DNA of 64,000 bases from Sutterella megalosphaeroides (GCF_003609995.1 NZ_AP018786.1:556001-620000), one strand, 5' to 3'; shown: positions 7,891 to 17,885, numbered from the stretch's first letter. The notes: generated from the letters alone by a model not told the origin. Translations and numbers: made by a program.

Positions 7891-10725
7891 TTAGGCGGCG
7901 GGGAGTTTCGCGAGCTGTTCGCGCTGCTTTTCAAGGAGCGAGGCGAAGTTCGCGAGACGTTCCTTTTCGGTCGCGACCACTTCGGCGGGCGCGCGAGCGA
8001 CGAAGCGTTCGTTGCCGAGCTTGGCTTCGCACTGCTTCACCTGAGCTTCGAGGCGCTCGATTTCCTTCGTGAGGCGGGCGCGTTCGGCGGCGACGTCGAT
8101 TTCGACCTTGAGCATGAGCTTGAAGTCGCCGACGATGGCGACGGGCGCGAGCGCGCCGCGGTTGTCGAGCTCTTCGACGCGCTCGACAGCCTCAAGGCGG
8201 GCGAGCGCCTGGAGGTAGGGCGCCGCTTCGACGCAGACGTCGGAGGGACCCGAGACGACGAGCGGAACGCGCGTCGAGGGGGCGAGCTTCATTTCGCTGC
8301 GCAGATTGCGCACCGAGTCCACCATCGACTGCACGAGCGCCATGCGTTCGAGCGCTTCGGCGTCTTCGAGTTCGGGACGCACTTCGGGGTAGCTCTGGAT
8401 CATGACGGAGGTTTCTTCGTCGGCCGCACGAACGCCCGCCGTTACGGAAACCTTCTGCCAGAGTTCTTCGGTGATGAAGGGGATGATCGGGTGCGCGAGG
8501 CGCAGGATCGTTTCAAGCACGGTGACGAGCGTGTGGCGCGTGCCGCGCTGCATCGCTTCGTCGCCCTTCAGCTGCACCTTCGTGAGTTCGAGGTACCAGT
8601 CGCAGAATTCCGTCCAGACGAAGGAATAGATGGCGTTCGCGGCGTTGTCGAGACGGTAGTCTTCGTAGGCGCGGCGCACGTCCTTCACGGTTTCGTTGAG
8701 GCGGGCGAGAATCCAGCGGTCCACGACCGTCAGGGTCTTTTCAAGGCCGGCCGTCGCACCCGTGCCGCAGTCCTTCCCTTCGACGTTCATGAGAACGAAG
8801 CGGGTGGCGTTCCAGAGCTTCGTGCAGAAGTTGCGGTAGCCTTCGGCGCGCTTGAGGTCGAAGTTCACGTTGCGACCGAGCGTGGCGTAGGCCGCCATCG
8901 TGAAGCGCAACGCGTCGGCGCCGTGCGCGGCGATGCCTTCGGGGTAGTTCTTGCGAAGCTTCTTTTCGACAATCGGCGCCTTTTCGGGCTGACGAAGACC
9001 CTTCGTGTTCTTGACGACGAGGCTCTCAAGATCGATCCCCTGAATGATGTCGAGCGGATCGAGCGTGTTGCCTTCGCTCTTCGACATCTTCTTCCCTTCG
9101 GCGTCGCGCACGAGACCGTGGATGTAGACGTCCTTGAAGGGCACGCGCCCCGTGAAGTGCTTCGTCATCATCACCATGCGGGCGACCCAGAAGAAGATGA
9201 TGTCGTAGCCCGTCACGAGCACGCTGCTCGGGAGGTAGAGGTCGTACGCGGCCTTGTCTTCGCCTTCGGGGTTGGGCCAGCCGAGGGTCGAGAAGGGAAC
9301 GAGGGCCGAGGAGAACCACGTGTCGAGAACGTCCTCGTCGCGCGTCAGCTTCACGCCTTCGCCCGCCTGCGCCTGCGCTTCGGCTTCGGTGCGCGCCACG
9401 AAGACGCGACCCGATTCGTCGTACCAGGCGGGAATCTGGTGACCCCACCAGAGCTGACGCGAGATGCACCAGTCCTGAATGTTTTCGAGCCACTGGCGGT
9501 AGACGCCGCGCCACTCGGCGGGGAAGATGTTCACTTCACCCGATTCGACGGCTTCGAGACCCACTTCGCCGATCGACTTCCCGGGGTAGAGGGTGCCTTC
9601 GGGAGCGGGCTTGCTCATCGCCATGTACCACTGCTCGGAGAGCATCGGTTCGACGATTTCGCCCGTACGCGCAACGCGCGGCACCATGTGCTTGTGGGGC
9701 TTGACGGCAACAAGGAGGCCCGCGGCTTCAAGGTCGGCGACGGCCGCCTTGCGGCAGGCGTAACGATCCATCCCGCGGTACTTCTCGGGGACGTTCTCGT
9801 TCATGGTCGCCGTCTTCGTGAGGACGTTGAGCATGGGGAGGTTGTGGCGGCGACCGACTTCAAAGTCGTTGAAGTCGTGCGCGGGCGTGATCTTCACGCA
9901 GCCCGAGCCGAATTCGCGGTCCACGTACTCGTCGGCGATGACGGGGATTTCACGGTCGGTGAGCGGGAGCTTGAGCATCTTTCCGACGAGGTGCTTGTAG
10001 CGCTCGTCTTCGGGGTGCACCGCCACGGCCTGGTCGCCGAAGAGCGTTTCGGGACGGGTCGTCGCCACGACGACGCCTTCCGAGCCGTCCGCGGCCGGGT
10101 AGCGGATTTCCCAGAGATGGCCGTTGTCTTCTTCGCTTTCGACTTCAAGGTCGGAGACCGCGCTCTGGAGCTTCGGGTCCCAGTTGACGAGACGCTTGCC
10201 GCGGTAGATGAGGCCTTCTTCGTAGAGACGAACGAAGACGTCGACCACGACCTTCGAGAGCTTCTCGTCCATCGTGAAGTAGGCGCGGTCCCAGTCGACG
10301 CTGTCGCCGAGGCGACGCATCTGCGAGAGGATCGTGCCGCCCGAAACCTTCTGCCAGTCCCAGATCTTCTGAATGAACGCGTCGCGCCCGAGATCGCGGC
10401 GGTCGATTCCTTCTTTCTCAAGCTGACGTTCGACCACGATCTGCGTGGCGATGCCCGCATGGTCCGTGCCCGGAATCCAGAGCGTGTTGTAGCCCGCCAT
10501 GCGGTGGTAGCGCGTGAGCGTGTCCATCACCGTCTGGTTGAAGGCGTGCCCCATGTGCAGGATCCCCGTGATGTTCGGGGGCGGCAGCTGGATGGAGAAG
10601 CCCGGCTTTTCGGGATCGGTTCCGGCGCGGAAGTACCCGCGCTTTTCCCAGATGGGGTACCAGCGGGATTCGATTTCCGCGGGCTCAAAACTCTTGGCGA
10701 GTTCGTTCGTGGTGGATTCGCTCAT
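7891..10725 (-). CDS. valS: Valyl-tRNA synthetase
   Basis: A class I aminoacyl-tRNA synthetase that charges tRNA-Val and edits threonine. It has 944 residues, within family range. The HIGH-box variant [15 protein letters not shown], the KMSKS motif in [14 protein letters not shown], the [16 protein letters not shown] signature, and the C-terminal arm coiled coil are all present. The frame is open upstream to 10899, but the ATG at 10725 matches the family start. It is last in the order holC, unknown protein, valS on the minus strand, with a 260-base gap before it containing a 10-bp hairpin (10844-10867) that lacks a T run. That hairpin could be an attenuator or just an mRNA processing signal. 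Confidence 0.97.
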   Translation of the reverse strand: MSESTTNELAKSFEPAEIESRWYPIWEKRGYFRAGTDPEKPGFSIQLPPPNITGILHMGHAFNQTVMDTLTRYHRMAGYNTLWIPGTDHAGIATQIVVERQLEKEGIDRRDLGRDAFIQKIWDWQKVSGGTILSQMRRLGDSVDWDRAYFTMDEKLSKVVVDVFVRLYEEGLIYRGKRLVNWDPKLQSAVSDLEVESEEDNGHLWEIRYPAADGSEGVVVATTRPETLFGDQAVAVHPEDERYKHLVGKMLKLPLTDREIPVIADEYVDREFGSGCVKITPAHDFNDFEVGRRHNLPMLNVLTKTATMNENVPEKYRGMDRYACRKAAVADLEAAGLLVAVKPHKHMVPRVARTGEIVEPMLSEQWYMAMSKPAPEGTLYPGKSIGEVGLEAVESGEVNIFPAEWRGVYRQWLENIQDWCISRQLWWGHQIPAWYDESGRVFVARTEAEAQAQAGEGVKLTRDEDVLDTWFSSALVPFSTLGWPNPEGEDKAAYDLYLPSSVLVTGYDIIFFWVARMVMMTKHFTGRVPFKDVYIHGLVRDAEGKKMSKSEGNTLDPLDIIQGIDLESLVVKNTKGLRQPEKAPIVEKKLRKNYPEGIAAHGADALRFTMAAYATLGRNVNFDLKRAEGYRNFCTKLWNATRFVLMNVEGKDCGTGATAGLEKTLTVVDRWILARLNETVKDVRRAYEDYRLDNAANAIYSFVWTEFCDWYLELTKVQLKGDEAMQRGTRHTLVTVLETILRLAHPIIPFITEELWQKVSVTAGVRAADEETSVMIQSYPEVRPELEDAEALERMALVQSMVDSVRNLRSEMKLAPSTRVPLVVSGPSDVCVEAAPYLQALARLEAVERVEELDNRGALAPVAIVGDFKLMLKVEIDVAAERARLTKEIERLEAQVKQCEAKLGNERFVARAPAEVVATEKERLANFASLLEKQREQLAKLPAA

Positions 10726-10985
10726 CGTTTTAACCAACAAAACAACTAAGGGCAAAGGATTCGAGGGAGTGCGCCCGGTCGCAGGGCCGCAGGTTCGATG
10801 CGGCGCACGATGGCGTCGCGGCGACTCCCGAGGGTCGGAATGCCGAAGGACCCGCGAGGGTCCTTCGTCGATTCCGCATGAAAATGCGTGCGCGTGCATG
10901 ATTGTCTCACGAACGCTCGTCGGGAGGCGTTTTCCCGAGGGTGCTTTCGTGTTCGCGCGGCGTGGTTGCGATCGCTTCGGGATAC

Positions 10986-11549
10986 TCAGCGCCGCACGAT
11001 GTCCGAGACGTCCAGGCGCCGCAACTCCTGAGCCACGGCCTGCGCGATCAGGTTGCCGAGCGACCGGTCCATGTCGCTCTTGACGCGCGTCAGCGCATTG
11101 GCGAGCACCATGTCGAGCGTGTCGCGCAGCGCCGAGCGAACGGCCGCCTCGACCTGCGGGGCGATGCGCTTCACGATCGCCTCCTTTTCTTCGTCCGTGA
11201 GGCGCAGGGGTTCGGGTTCGCGGGGCGCGACCGGTTGAAGGGCTTCCTTAACCGTCGCGACGTCGGGGGTTGCGGCGGGAGCCTCGGGTGCTTCGTGCGC
11301 TGCGGCCGGTGCGGTCGCAGAGGCCGCAACAGTTGCAGCGACCGGGGCGTCCGCACGGTCGGTTTCGGGGGTCTTTGCCGCGCGTTCCGTCGCGGGCGCC
11401 GTGCCGAGCGTCGGCTCCTTCGGCAGATCGTCCGGCGCGTCCGTCATCAGATCGCGCACTTCGCGCCACGTGAGGCGAATGCGGTCCGTCAGGGTTTTGG
11501 CATTGCGCTCGCTGCGTTCGAGGTCGATGACGGGCTCTTGTCGGTCCAT
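10986..11549 (-). CDS. Unknown protein between holC and valS
   Basis: A 187-residue protein, ATG at 11549, 23 bases after the holC stop. The N-terminus is charged; residues 50-105 are Ala/Pro/Thr-rich and probably unstructured. The C-terminal 75 residues form an amphipathic helical region ([20 protein letters not shown], then [20 protein letters not shown]). Position and layout recall the DUF2486-type proteins found between holC and valS in other Burkholderiales; this link is from memory of gene order. No catalytic motif is seen and function is unknown. It may interact with the replication or translation products beside it, but nothing in the sequence shows that. Confidence 0.75.
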   Translation of the reverse strand: MDRQEPVIDLERSERNAKTLTDRIRLTWREVRDLMTDAPDDLPKEPTLGTAPATERAAKTPETDRADAPVAATVAASATAPAAAHEAPEAPAATPDVATVKEALQPVAPREPEPLRLTDEEKEAIVKRIAPQVEAAVRSALRDTLDMVLANALTRVKSDMDRSLGNLIAQAVAQELRRLDVSDIVRR

Positions 11550-11572
11550 AGCGTTGGGGTCCTTCTCGGGTG

Positions 11573-12001
11573 TTAGTGACGGCGGTCGTAGGCGGCGAGT
11601 TCCACGCCGGCCGCGCGGTAGGCGCGATAGCGCTCGCGCGAGAGCTGCAACTCCTGCGGCTCGGTGCTCACAACGTCGATGATGCGCGTGAAGCGCTCGA
11701 AATCGTCCTTCCAGGCGGGCGGCAGGTAGTCGTCGAGCAGGAGCAGCACGTCGCCCGAAAGCTTCGAGAGGTCCGTCGACCACACGATCGGCGTCTCGGA
11801 GGCCAAGGGCGAGCCCGCCTCCGCGTGCGGAAGAAAGGCGAGATCGTCGAATCGCCAGAGGAGATCGTCGAGGTGCTTCAAACGGTCCCTGTCCGAACTC
11901 CAGAGCGCGAGCGAGAGCCCGCGCTTGTGGACCGTGCGGGCCACAAGCGCCGCATAGGAGAGGCGATTGGGAACGTTGTAGTGGAAGTCGATTTTTTGCA
12001 T
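11573..12001 (-). CDS. holC: DNA polymerase III subunit chi
   Basis: HolC is the clamp-loader accessory subunit that links the replisome to SSB. The 142-residue length is usual. The typical N-terminus MQKIDFHYNVPNRLSYAALV is followed by ARTVHKRGLSLALWSSD, LDDLLWRFDDLAFLPH and IVWSTD, and a long C-terminal helix region with RFTRIIDVVS. In relatives it follows pepA; here upstream is the tRNA-Ala locus instead, so the usual pepA-holC linkage is broken. The gene heads a probable three-gene transcript with the unknown protein and valS. Confidence 0.93.
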   Translation of the reverse strand: MQKIDFHYNVPNRLSYAALVARTVHKRGLSLALWSSDRDRLKHLDDLLWRFDDLAFLPHAEAGSPLASETPIVWSTDLSKLSGDVLLLLDDYLPPAWKDDFERFTRIIDVVSTEPQELQLSRERYRAYRAAGVELAAYDRRH

Positions 12002-12178
12002 CTCGTCATTATCGCGTAGCCGTCGGGGAATCGCCCGATTTCTTACGGGAAGGAACCGTGAGAAATGGTCACGGGGAGCGCTTGCCGGGGAAAGCTCGGC
12101 TTATCTCCGTCGGGAGCGCACGTTCGGACGTCCGCAGGAAGAAGGATACCGCAAATGTGGTATTTTTGGCGAGCGCTC

Positions 12179-12207
12179 TTGCCAAACGCAAAGTCGACGT
12201 GCATAAT
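12179..12207 (+). promoter_or_regulatory. Promoter of tRNA-Ala
   Basis: TTGCCA (12179-12184), exactly 17 bases, then CATAAT (12202-12207), 46 bases ahead of the tRNA. Confidence 0.75.
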
Positions 12208-12253
12208 TCGTCTCCTCAGCAACGAACATTCGCTTCGTTGACTAAGACTCCGT

Positions 12254-12329
12254 GGGGGGGTAGCTCAGCTGGGAGAGCGCTGCGTTCGCAATGCAGAGGT
12301 CGGGAGTTCGATCCTCCTCCTCTCCACCA
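12254..12329 (+). tRNA. tRNA-Ala (CGC)
   Basis: 76 nt with encoded CCA. The acceptor of seven G pairs with CCTCTCC through two G-U pairs. The anticodon loop is TTCGCAA and the T-loop TTCGATC. A CGC anticodon suits the GCG-rich codon use of this genome. Confidence 0.96.
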
Positions 12330-12334
12330 CATAC

Positions 12335-12365
12335 GAAGCCCGTCGGGAAAAGCCCGGCGGGCTTC
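12335..12365 (+). terminator. Terminator of tRNA-Ala
   Basis: A 13-bp stem with one G-U pair and an AAAAG loop, followed by TCCTTTTTCC, just after the tRNA. Confidence 0.85.
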
Positions 12366-12471
12366 TCCTTTTTCCGCTTTCAAAAAGTCCCGGGGCTCGT
12401 CGAACCTCTGCGTTCGTCGAACATTCCCGGCTCGCGCGGCACTTCGCCCGTTTCGCCGCGCATCGCTCCCG

Positions 12472-12505
12472 CGCCCGCCCGGTCTCAGGTCCGACCGAGC
12501 GGGCG
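12472..12505 (+). terminator. Second terminator-like hairpin
   Basis: CGCCCGC (12472-12478) pairs with GCGGGCG (12499-12505), with an inner CGGTC/GACCG helix, then TTTTT. It sits 107 bases past the tRNA terminator with no gene between. It may be a backup terminator, or end a small RNA that I cannot otherwise support. Confidence 0.6.
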
Positions 12506-12756
12506 TTTTTCGTTTCACGCGGTCGCAAGCTTTTCGGTTTCCGTATCGGTGAAACGCGCGATCGGCTCGGAAAATCCCCGGGTTCCGCTCGAATTGCACT
12601 TTTGTTATGCGTAAATCGTATGGACGAGCATGATGAAACATCATTGGTCTTTACACGCTCGGGTTTCTAAGCTTTTCCGTGACCCAACCGAAAAAGTGCG
12701 TGCGACGCATTCCCGATCCAAAGCTTCGGGGGCGTGCCGTTCGCGGAGAAACAATC

Positions 12757-14973
12757 ATGAAAAGCTTGCAAAAACCTCTGGTTCTCTCGATGCTCTCGGC
12801 CTTGGCCGTCATGAGCGGCACCTCGAACGCCGCTCCCGCGGACGGCGTCTATCGCGCTACGGCGCAGGGCATGGGCGGTCCGCTCGAAGTTACGGTCCGC
12901 GTTGAAGGCGGCCGCATGGCGGCTGTTGAAGTCGACGCTTCCCGCGAAACGCCGGGCTACGGTCTGGAAGCCGGTCCGGAGGTTGCAAAGCGCATTGCCG
13001 TAGCGCACTCCCTTGAGGTCGACGGCGTGTCGGGCGCAACCGTGACGAGTCAGGCCGTGAAGGCGGCCGCCGAAGATGCGATGCGCGAAGCGGGGCTCCT
13101 TGAAGCCCGAGCCGCCCGAACCCTGAAGCCCGGCGAATACCGCGGCCGCGCGCGCGGCGGCAAAAGCGACGTCGAAGCGCTCGTGCGCGTTGCGTCGGAC
13201 GGCTCGATCGAAGTGCTCGACGTGAAGACGGGCGACACGCCCTATTTGAGCGATACGGCCGTGCGCGAAGTCGTGCGTGCCGTCACGACGCAAAAGTCGC
13301 TGTCGGTCGATGCGGTGACGGGGGCGACGCTCACGAGCCGCGGCGTCACGGGGGCGATCGCCGACGCGCTCGAGCAGGCGGGTGCGGACCTTGCGGCTTG
13401 GCGCAAGGTTCCTCCGAAAGTTGAAAAGACGCGCGGTGAAGCGCTCGACGCGGACGTGGTCGTGGTCGGGGGCGGTGCCGCGGGCATGCTGGCGGCGCTC
13501 TCCGCTAAGACGGACGGGTCGCTGCGCCCCGAAAAGGCGAACGACCTCAAGGTGGTGCTCCTTGAAACAAAGGGCTACTTGGGCGGGGACCTCACGGTGT
13601 GCGGCGGCTATGTGGCGAGCTACTCGGGCACGCCCCTCAACGACCGTACAGGCCACTCGATCGACGGGAAGACCGTCGTCGAAGCGACCCTGGCGATGAA
13701 GTCGCCCGAAGTCGCGAAGATGCTCAATCAGGATCTGGCCGCCCGCGTCGTGGACGCCTCGGGCCCCGCCATGGCGATCCTCATGCAGGAAGGCTGGCGC
13801 GTGGTGCCCGAAGACGCGACGCGCGGGCTCGTCCTCTCGCCTTGGGGCAAAGACGGGTTCCTCCACTACACGGTGGCCCGCACGAGCGACCCCGCGACGG
13901 GCTACCGCAGCGGCGACTCGGGCTACGACACCACGTCGGGCTCGCCCGCGATGGCTTCGACCCTTGCCGACATCGTGCGCCGTGCGGGCGTCGACGTGCG
14001 ACTCGAGACGAGCGCTACGGACGTGACCGCGACGAAGGACAAGGTCGAAGCGGTCGAGGTGAGCGACGCGAAGCAGGTCTATCGCATCAACGCGAAGGCC
14101 GTGGTGCTTGCCACGGGTTATTCGGGGCTCGATCCCGAGAGCATCAAGCGATTCTACCCGTCGCTTGAAGGCGTCATCCGTACGGGCGGCGCGGGGGTGA
14201 CTTCTTTCGCGCCCAAGTGGGTGGCCGATCACGGCGGCGAAATCGCCTTGAATCCCGCAAGCTCCACGATGCTCGGTTACGACGCCGTGCTCGGGATCGA
14301 CGGTCCGGAAAGCGCCCTCTACCTCACGACGGCGGCGCCGTGGGTGAACGCCCGGGGCGAACGCTTCATGTCGGAAGCCGACAACCCCTACCGCTACGGC
14401 GTGGGCGAACCCGATGCGAAGGGCGTGCGCTCGATGTGGATCGAACCCGGGAAAGGCCGTCCCATCGGCGAAGTGTTGAAGCAGCCCGGGAAGCGCGCCT
14501 GGATGATTTTCGACGCGAATTCGCCCGCGAACGCCCAGAAGGCGCACCTCGCGGCCGCAGGCCTCTGCGTTGAGGCGGACACCCTTCCCGAACTCGCCCG
14601 TCGCGCGGGCCTCCCCGAAGATACCTTCGTGAAGACGGTCGAGCGCTACAACACGGATGCCGCCGCGGGCGGCGACACGGTGTTCGGTGCGCCCGCCTCC
14701 GGGATGACGCCGGTACTGAAGGCCCCCTTCATCGCCGTGCGCGTGAGCGCCGTCAATACGATCGCGAACGCCGCCGTTCACGTCGCGGACGACTTCACGA
14801 TCCTGATGGGGCCCGAAGGGTCGAACGCCCGCCGCATCGAAGGGCTCTTCGGCGCGGGCGGCGCGATCGGCAACGCCATCACGAATTCGGGGCTGGGCGC
14901 ACACAACGCCACCGCGATCGGCTCGGGCGCCCTGGCAGGTGCCGAAGCCGCGAAGTACGCCGAACGGAACTGA
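12757..14973 (+). CDS. Exported FAD-dependent reductase with two FMN-binding domains
   Basis: A 738-residue periplasmic reductase of the fumarate/urocanate reductase superfamily. A Sec signal peptide ends near residue 25 (TSNA-AP). Two consecutive FMN_bind domains follow, each with the flavin-transferase target: DGVSGAT (Thr95) and DAVTGAT (Thr191), where ApbE is known to attach FMN covalently. From residue 233 the FAD-binding domain begins (VVVGGGAAGM). No heme motif is present, so electrons probably enter through the covalent FMNs. The active-site region reads RFMSEADNPYRYG, not the NEITTRD of fumarate reductases, so the substrate is probably not fumarate. ATG at 12757 with GGAG upstream. 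Monocistronic, with a strong terminator. Confidence 0.9.
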   Translation: MKSLQKPLVLSMLSALAVMSGTSNAAPADGVYRATAQGMGGPLEVTVRVEGGRMAAVEVDASRETPGYGLEAGPEVAKRIAVAHSLEVDGVSGATVTSQAVKAAAEDAMREAGLLEARAARTLKPGEYRGRARGGKSDVEALVRVASDGSIEVLDVKTGDTPYLSDTAVREVVRAVTTQKSLSVDAVTGATLTSRGVTGAIADALEQAGADLAAWRKVPPKVEKTRGEALDADVVVVGGGAAGMLAALSAKTDGSLRPEKANDLKVVLLETKGYLGGDLTVCGGYVASYSGTPLNDRTGHSIDGKTVVEATLAMKSPEVAKMLNQDLAARVVDASGPAMAILMQEGWRVVPEDATRGLVLSPWGKDGFLHYTVARTSDPATGYRSGDSGYDTTSGSPAMASTLADIVRRAGVDVRLETSATDVTATKDKVEAVEVSDAKQVYRINAKAVVLATGYSGLDPESIKRFYPSLEGVIRTGGAGVTSFAPKWVADHGGEIALNPASSTMLGYDAVLGIDGPESALYLTTAAPWVNARGERFMSEADNPYRYGVGEPDAKGVRSMWIEPGKGRPIGEVLKQPGKRAWMIFDANSPANAQKAHLAAAGLCVEADTLPELARRAGLPEDTFVKTVERYNTDAAAGGDTVFGAPASGMTPVLKAPFIAVRVSAVNTIANAAVHVADDFTILMGPEGSNARRIEGLFGAGGAIGNAITNSGLGAHNATAIGSGALAGAEAAKYAERN

Positions 14974-15036
14974 TCGCGGTTTCATGACGACTCCGAAGCT
15001 CTCCATCCTCCCGTAAGAGGCCGACGCCTCTTCCTG

Positions 15037-15067
15037 CCGTCCGTCGGGATCCGTCCCCGGCGGACGG
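15037..15067 (+). terminator. Terminator of the double-FMN reductase gene
   Basis: CCGTCCG pairs with CGGACGG around a GC-rich inner helix, then seven T. Confidence 0.88.
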
Positions 15068-15120
15068 TTTTTTTGTTTGTCGGCGCTTGATGCTCGGACG
15101 AGCGTCGTTTCCGAAGGAGC

Positions 15121-15798
15121 TCAGTCGTCCTTCGGTTCGGTCTCCCGTGCCTCCTCCCGGGCGTCCCGCGTGTCCTGCGCGGGGACCGAGCACCGCGCTT
15201 CGAGCACTTCAAGCACGTGCTCGACGTCTTTTTCTTCGATCATGTCCATGCGGAAGTGCCTCAGGTAAAAGAGACCCTCGAGGGCAAGGACGGCAATGAG
15301 CGCGTCGACGCCGCAGGGCGACTGCCCGACACGCTCGAAAACCCCGCGGTACCACCCTTGAAGCACTTCACGCATCCGTTCGTTTTTGGTCGTCAACGAG
15401 AGCACCGAAAGCCCGAACGCGGTGTTCGATGTCTGTTCGCCGCGAAACGTGCGATACCACTCGATGAAGCCCGCCACCGTTTCGTCGGTGACGGGGCTTT
15501 CGGAAATCGACGCTTCGAGCTCGCCGACGCGCAGTCGCCGATCGAGTCGGTCGCGGTACATCCCGATCAGATGTTCGAGGAGTGCTTCCTTGCTCGGGAA
15601 GTGGTACATGATCGCGCCCTTCGTCAAGCCCGTGCGCGTCGCGAGGTGAGCGAAGGTCAGTCGACTTGCGCCCTCTTCGATGAGGATTTGCATCGCCGCC
15701 TGCGCGATCGCTTCGATCGTCTCGCGACCGTGCCGGTTGCTTTTGCGGGCAAGCCCCCGCTTGATCGTGCGTGCTTCGTCGGACGTGTCGGTTGCCAT
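15121..15798 (-). CDS. TetR/AcrR-family transcription regulator
   Basis: A 225-residue protein. Residues about 20-70 form the TetR helix-turn-helix (IAQAAMQILIEEGASRLTF, then LTKGAIMYHFPSKEALLEHL). The variable C-terminal ligand domain has no diagnostic motif. The last 25 residues are acidic and probably disordered. It is divergent from the flavoprotein/tetraheme operon across 126 bases that contain a long inverted repeat, the normal arrangement for a TetR repressor controlling its neighbour and itself. The inducer is presumably the reductase substrate or a related compound; this is inference. Confidence 0.9.
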   Translation of the reverse strand: MATDTSDEARTIKRGLARKSNRHGRETIEAIAQAAMQILIEEGASRLTFAHLATRTGLTKGAIMYHFPSKEALLEHLIGMYRDRLDRRLRVGELEASISESPVTDETVAGFIEWYRTFRGEQTSNTAFGLSVLSLTTKNERMREVLQGWYRGVFERVGQSPCGVDALIAVLALEGLFYLRHFRMDMIEEKDVEHVLEVLEARCSVPAQDTRDAREEARETEPKDD

Positions 15799-15844
15799 GG
15801 TTCATCTCCTGAATGTAACAATTTCGACCGTATTTAACCTAGTA

Positions 15845-15883
15845 GTATAAAGAAACGGTTCTTCCTAGAATGACTCTTTATAC
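15845..15883. promoter_or_regulatory. Candidate TetR operator in the divergent promoter region
   Basis: GTATAAAGA (15845-15853) and TCTTTATAC (15875-15883) are perfect inverted 9-mers 21 bases apart. Between them lies TTCCTAGAA, itself a near palindrome, and ACGGTT occurs twice. The region is much more AT-rich than its surroundings and must carry both promoters. The arms may be two operator half-sites or the edges of overlapping promoters. Confidence 0.5.
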
Positions 15884-15924
15884 GGTTGGTGTAAATTCTA
15901 GACCGACCCAAAAGGAGACATCTC

Positions 15925-17439
15925 ATGGAACATCCCCACATCAGCCGCCGTCGCGTTTTGGGCGGGGCACTCGGTTCGCTTCTCGCCGCGGGCGCGGCGG
16001 GCGAAGCTCTGGCCAGAAACGTCAAACCTCAACATTGGGACGAAACCTACGACGTCGTCATCGTCGGCTCGGGTTTCGCGGGTCTTTCCGCCGCCTACGA
16101 AGCCGTGAAGCAGGGTGTGAAGCGCGTTCTCGTTCTTGAGAAGATGGAAGCCTGGGGCGGCAACTCGGCCCTGTGCGGCGCGCTCATGTGCATGCCGCTC
16201 ACGAAGATGCAGAAAGCGAAGGGCATCGAAGACTCTCCCGAAAAGCTCGTTGCCGACATGATGGCCGCGGGTCGCGGCTTCAACCATCCGGAGCTTGCGC
16301 TCACGATGGCGAAAAACGCCGCGGGCGCCTTTGACATGCTCGAAGAGTGCGGCGTCGAATTCCAGGACAAGGTGATTCGCCTCGGCGGCCACAGCGCCCC
16401 GCGCGCGCACCTTCCGAAGGTGCCTTCGGGCGGCTCGATCACCGTTCCCATGCACAAGTGGCTCCGCTCGAAGGGCGTTGAGTTCCGCAACCGCGCGAAC
16501 GTGCACGAACTCGTCTTCGACGACGACGGCGTTCGCGGCGTGAAGGTCACGTTCGACTACGACTGGCACACCGACACGGGGCGTCGCGAAGGCACGGTGC
16601 GCGCTCTGAAGGGCGTGGTCGTCGCCTCGGGCGGCTGGGGGCAGGACCACGAATTCGTGACGGCCACGATGCCCGCTTACGCGCAGCTCGAATGCACGTC
16701 GCAGCCCGGCGCGACCGCCACGATGATCAAGGCGATGCTCGCGGCGGGGTCGCTTCCCGTGATGCTCGACATGTTCCAGCTCGGCCCCTGGGCGAGCCCC
16801 GACGAAAAGGGTGCGGGTCCCGGGAGCTTCTTCGCGGACTATGCCTTTGCGGAAGGCATGGCGATCGACCCGAAGACGGGCGCCCGCTTCATGAACGAAC
16901 TCGCCGACCGCCGCACCCGCGCCGAAGCGCAGCTGAAGGTTCTGGAAAAGGGCACGAAGGATGCGCCCAACTACCCCTTCTGCTTCTGCAGCCAGGCGAC
17001 CGCCGACCATGCCGAAGGTTTCAAGGCCGCGTACCGCGAAGGGACGGTGAAGCGCAGTGACAGTGTCGAAGCGCTCGCGAAGCTCCACGGCGTCGACGTT
17101 GAGGCGTTGAAGCAGTCGATCGCCGACTGGAACGAAATCGTCGCCGGCAAGAAGGAAGACCCCTTCAAGAAGCCCCTTGACACCCGTACGGAATTGAACC
17201 CCCCCTTCTACTCGATGCGCCTTTCTCCGAAGCTTCACTACTGCATGGGCGGCGCCGCGATCACGCCGCGCGCCGAAGTCGTTTCGGCTCAGACTTGCAA
17301 GCCCATCCCCGGTCTTTACGCCGCGGGCGAAGTGACGGGGGGCGTGCACGGCATGGACCGCCTCGGCGGTTGCTCCTCGGTGGACTGCTTTGTTTTCGGG
17401 CGCATTGCCGGCGCTCAGGTGGCCGCTCGCAAGGCCTGA
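15925..17439 (+). CDS. Tat-exported flavoprotein reductase (flavocytochrome c-type FAD subunit)
   Basis: A 504-residue protein with a twin-arginine signal (SRRRVLGG and a hydrophobic stretch to ALA at about 30), so it is exported folded with FAD. The FAD-binding motif VVIVGSGFAGLSAAYEA is near residue 47. The catalytic region GARFMNELADRR keeps an Arg where fumarate reductase flavocytochromes have their proton-donor Arg, but the QxHPT histidine segment is replaced by FQLGPW. The tetraheme partner is encoded 19 bases downstream, making a split flavocytochrome c3-like enzyme as in methacrylate or fumarate reductases. Electron flow: quinol pool, tetraheme, FAD, unknown organic acceptor. Probably controlled by the divergent TetR. 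Confidence 0.92.
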   Translation: MEHPHISRRRVLGGALGSLLAAGAAGEALARNVKPQHWDETYDVVIVGSGFAGLSAAYEAVKQGVKRVLVLEKMEAWGGNSALCGALMCMPLTKMQKAKGIEDSPEKLVADMMAAGRGFNHPELALTMAKNAAGAFDMLEECGVEFQDKVIRLGGHSAPRAHLPKVPSGGSITVPMHKWLRSKGVEFRNRANVHELVFDDDGVRGVKVTFDYDWHTDTGRREGTVRALKGVVVASGGWGQDHEFVTATMPAYAQLECTSQPGATATMIKAMLAAGSLPVMLDMFQLGPWASPDEKGAGPGSFFADYAFAEGMAIDPKTGARFMNELADRRTRAEAQLKVLEKGTKDAPNYPFCFCSQATADHAEGFKAAYREGTVKRSDSVEALAKLHGVDVEALKQSIADWNEIVAGKKEDPFKKPLDTRTELNPPFYSMRLSPKLHYCMGGAAITPRAEVVSAQTCKPIPGLYAAGEVTGGVHGMDRLGGCSSVDCFVFGRIAGAQVAARKA

Positions 17440-17458
17440 TTCGGGAAGGACAAATATC

Positions 17459-17818
17459 ATGAAGAAGATTTCGACGATCCTTGCCGCGCTCCTCATGAGC
17501 GCCGCCGCGGCGCAGGCCGCCACGCTCGCGGGCGTGCCGATGAAGGACCATCACATGGCAGCTTTCGGCGACAAGGCAACGTGCGCCGTCTGCCACGGGC
17601 CGGGCACGCCCGAATCGCGTCCGAGCGACAAGGCCTGCATCGGCTGCCACGGCACCATGGACAAGATCCCGACGAAGCCCAATCGTTTCGACAAGTTCCC
17701 GCACGCGTCCGCGCACTACGGCAACACGCTCGAGTGCACGACCTGCCACGCGGAACACAAGCCCTCGAAGGCGCTCTGCAACGATTGCCACAACGTCGAG
17801 TGGACGAACTTCAAATAA
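17459..17818 (+). CDS. Periplasmic tetraheme cytochrome c
   Basis: A 119-residue protein with a Sec signal peptide (MKKISTILAALLMSAAAAQA). Four CxxCH heme sites lie at residues 42-46 (CAVCH), 60-64 (CIGCH), 93-97 (CTTCH) and 107-111 (CNDCH). Extra histidines (HHMAAF, FPHASAH, AEH) can serve as distal ligands. Size and spacing match the small tetraheme domain that forms the N-terminus of Shewanella-type flavocytochrome c3; here it is a separate subunit. It follows the flavoprotein with AAGGA upstream, so the pair is one operon. It should pass electrons to the flavoprotein in the periplasm. Confidence 0.95.
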   Translation: MKKISTILAALLMSAAAAQAATLAGVPMKDHHMAAFGDKATCAVCHGPGTPESRPSDKACIGCHGTMDKIPTKPNRFDKFPHASAHYGNTLECTTCHAEHKPSKALCNDCHNVEWTNFK

Positions 17819-17885
17819 GTTCGTGAGCGAGGCTTTCGCTCTTTCGGAGTGAATCGGAGTGAAGGCGGAATAGTCCGACACGCCC

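Noticed and set aside
7831..10749. A 972-codon open frame opposite valS
   Set aside because: Composition shadow of valS; no motif and no ribosome site.
10844..10867. Terminator between the unknown gene and valS
   Set aside because: A good 10-bp stem but no T tract on either strand; not called a terminator.
12216..12644. Protein-coding frames around tRNA-Ala
   Set aside because: They run through the tRNA and two terminators; no homology signal.
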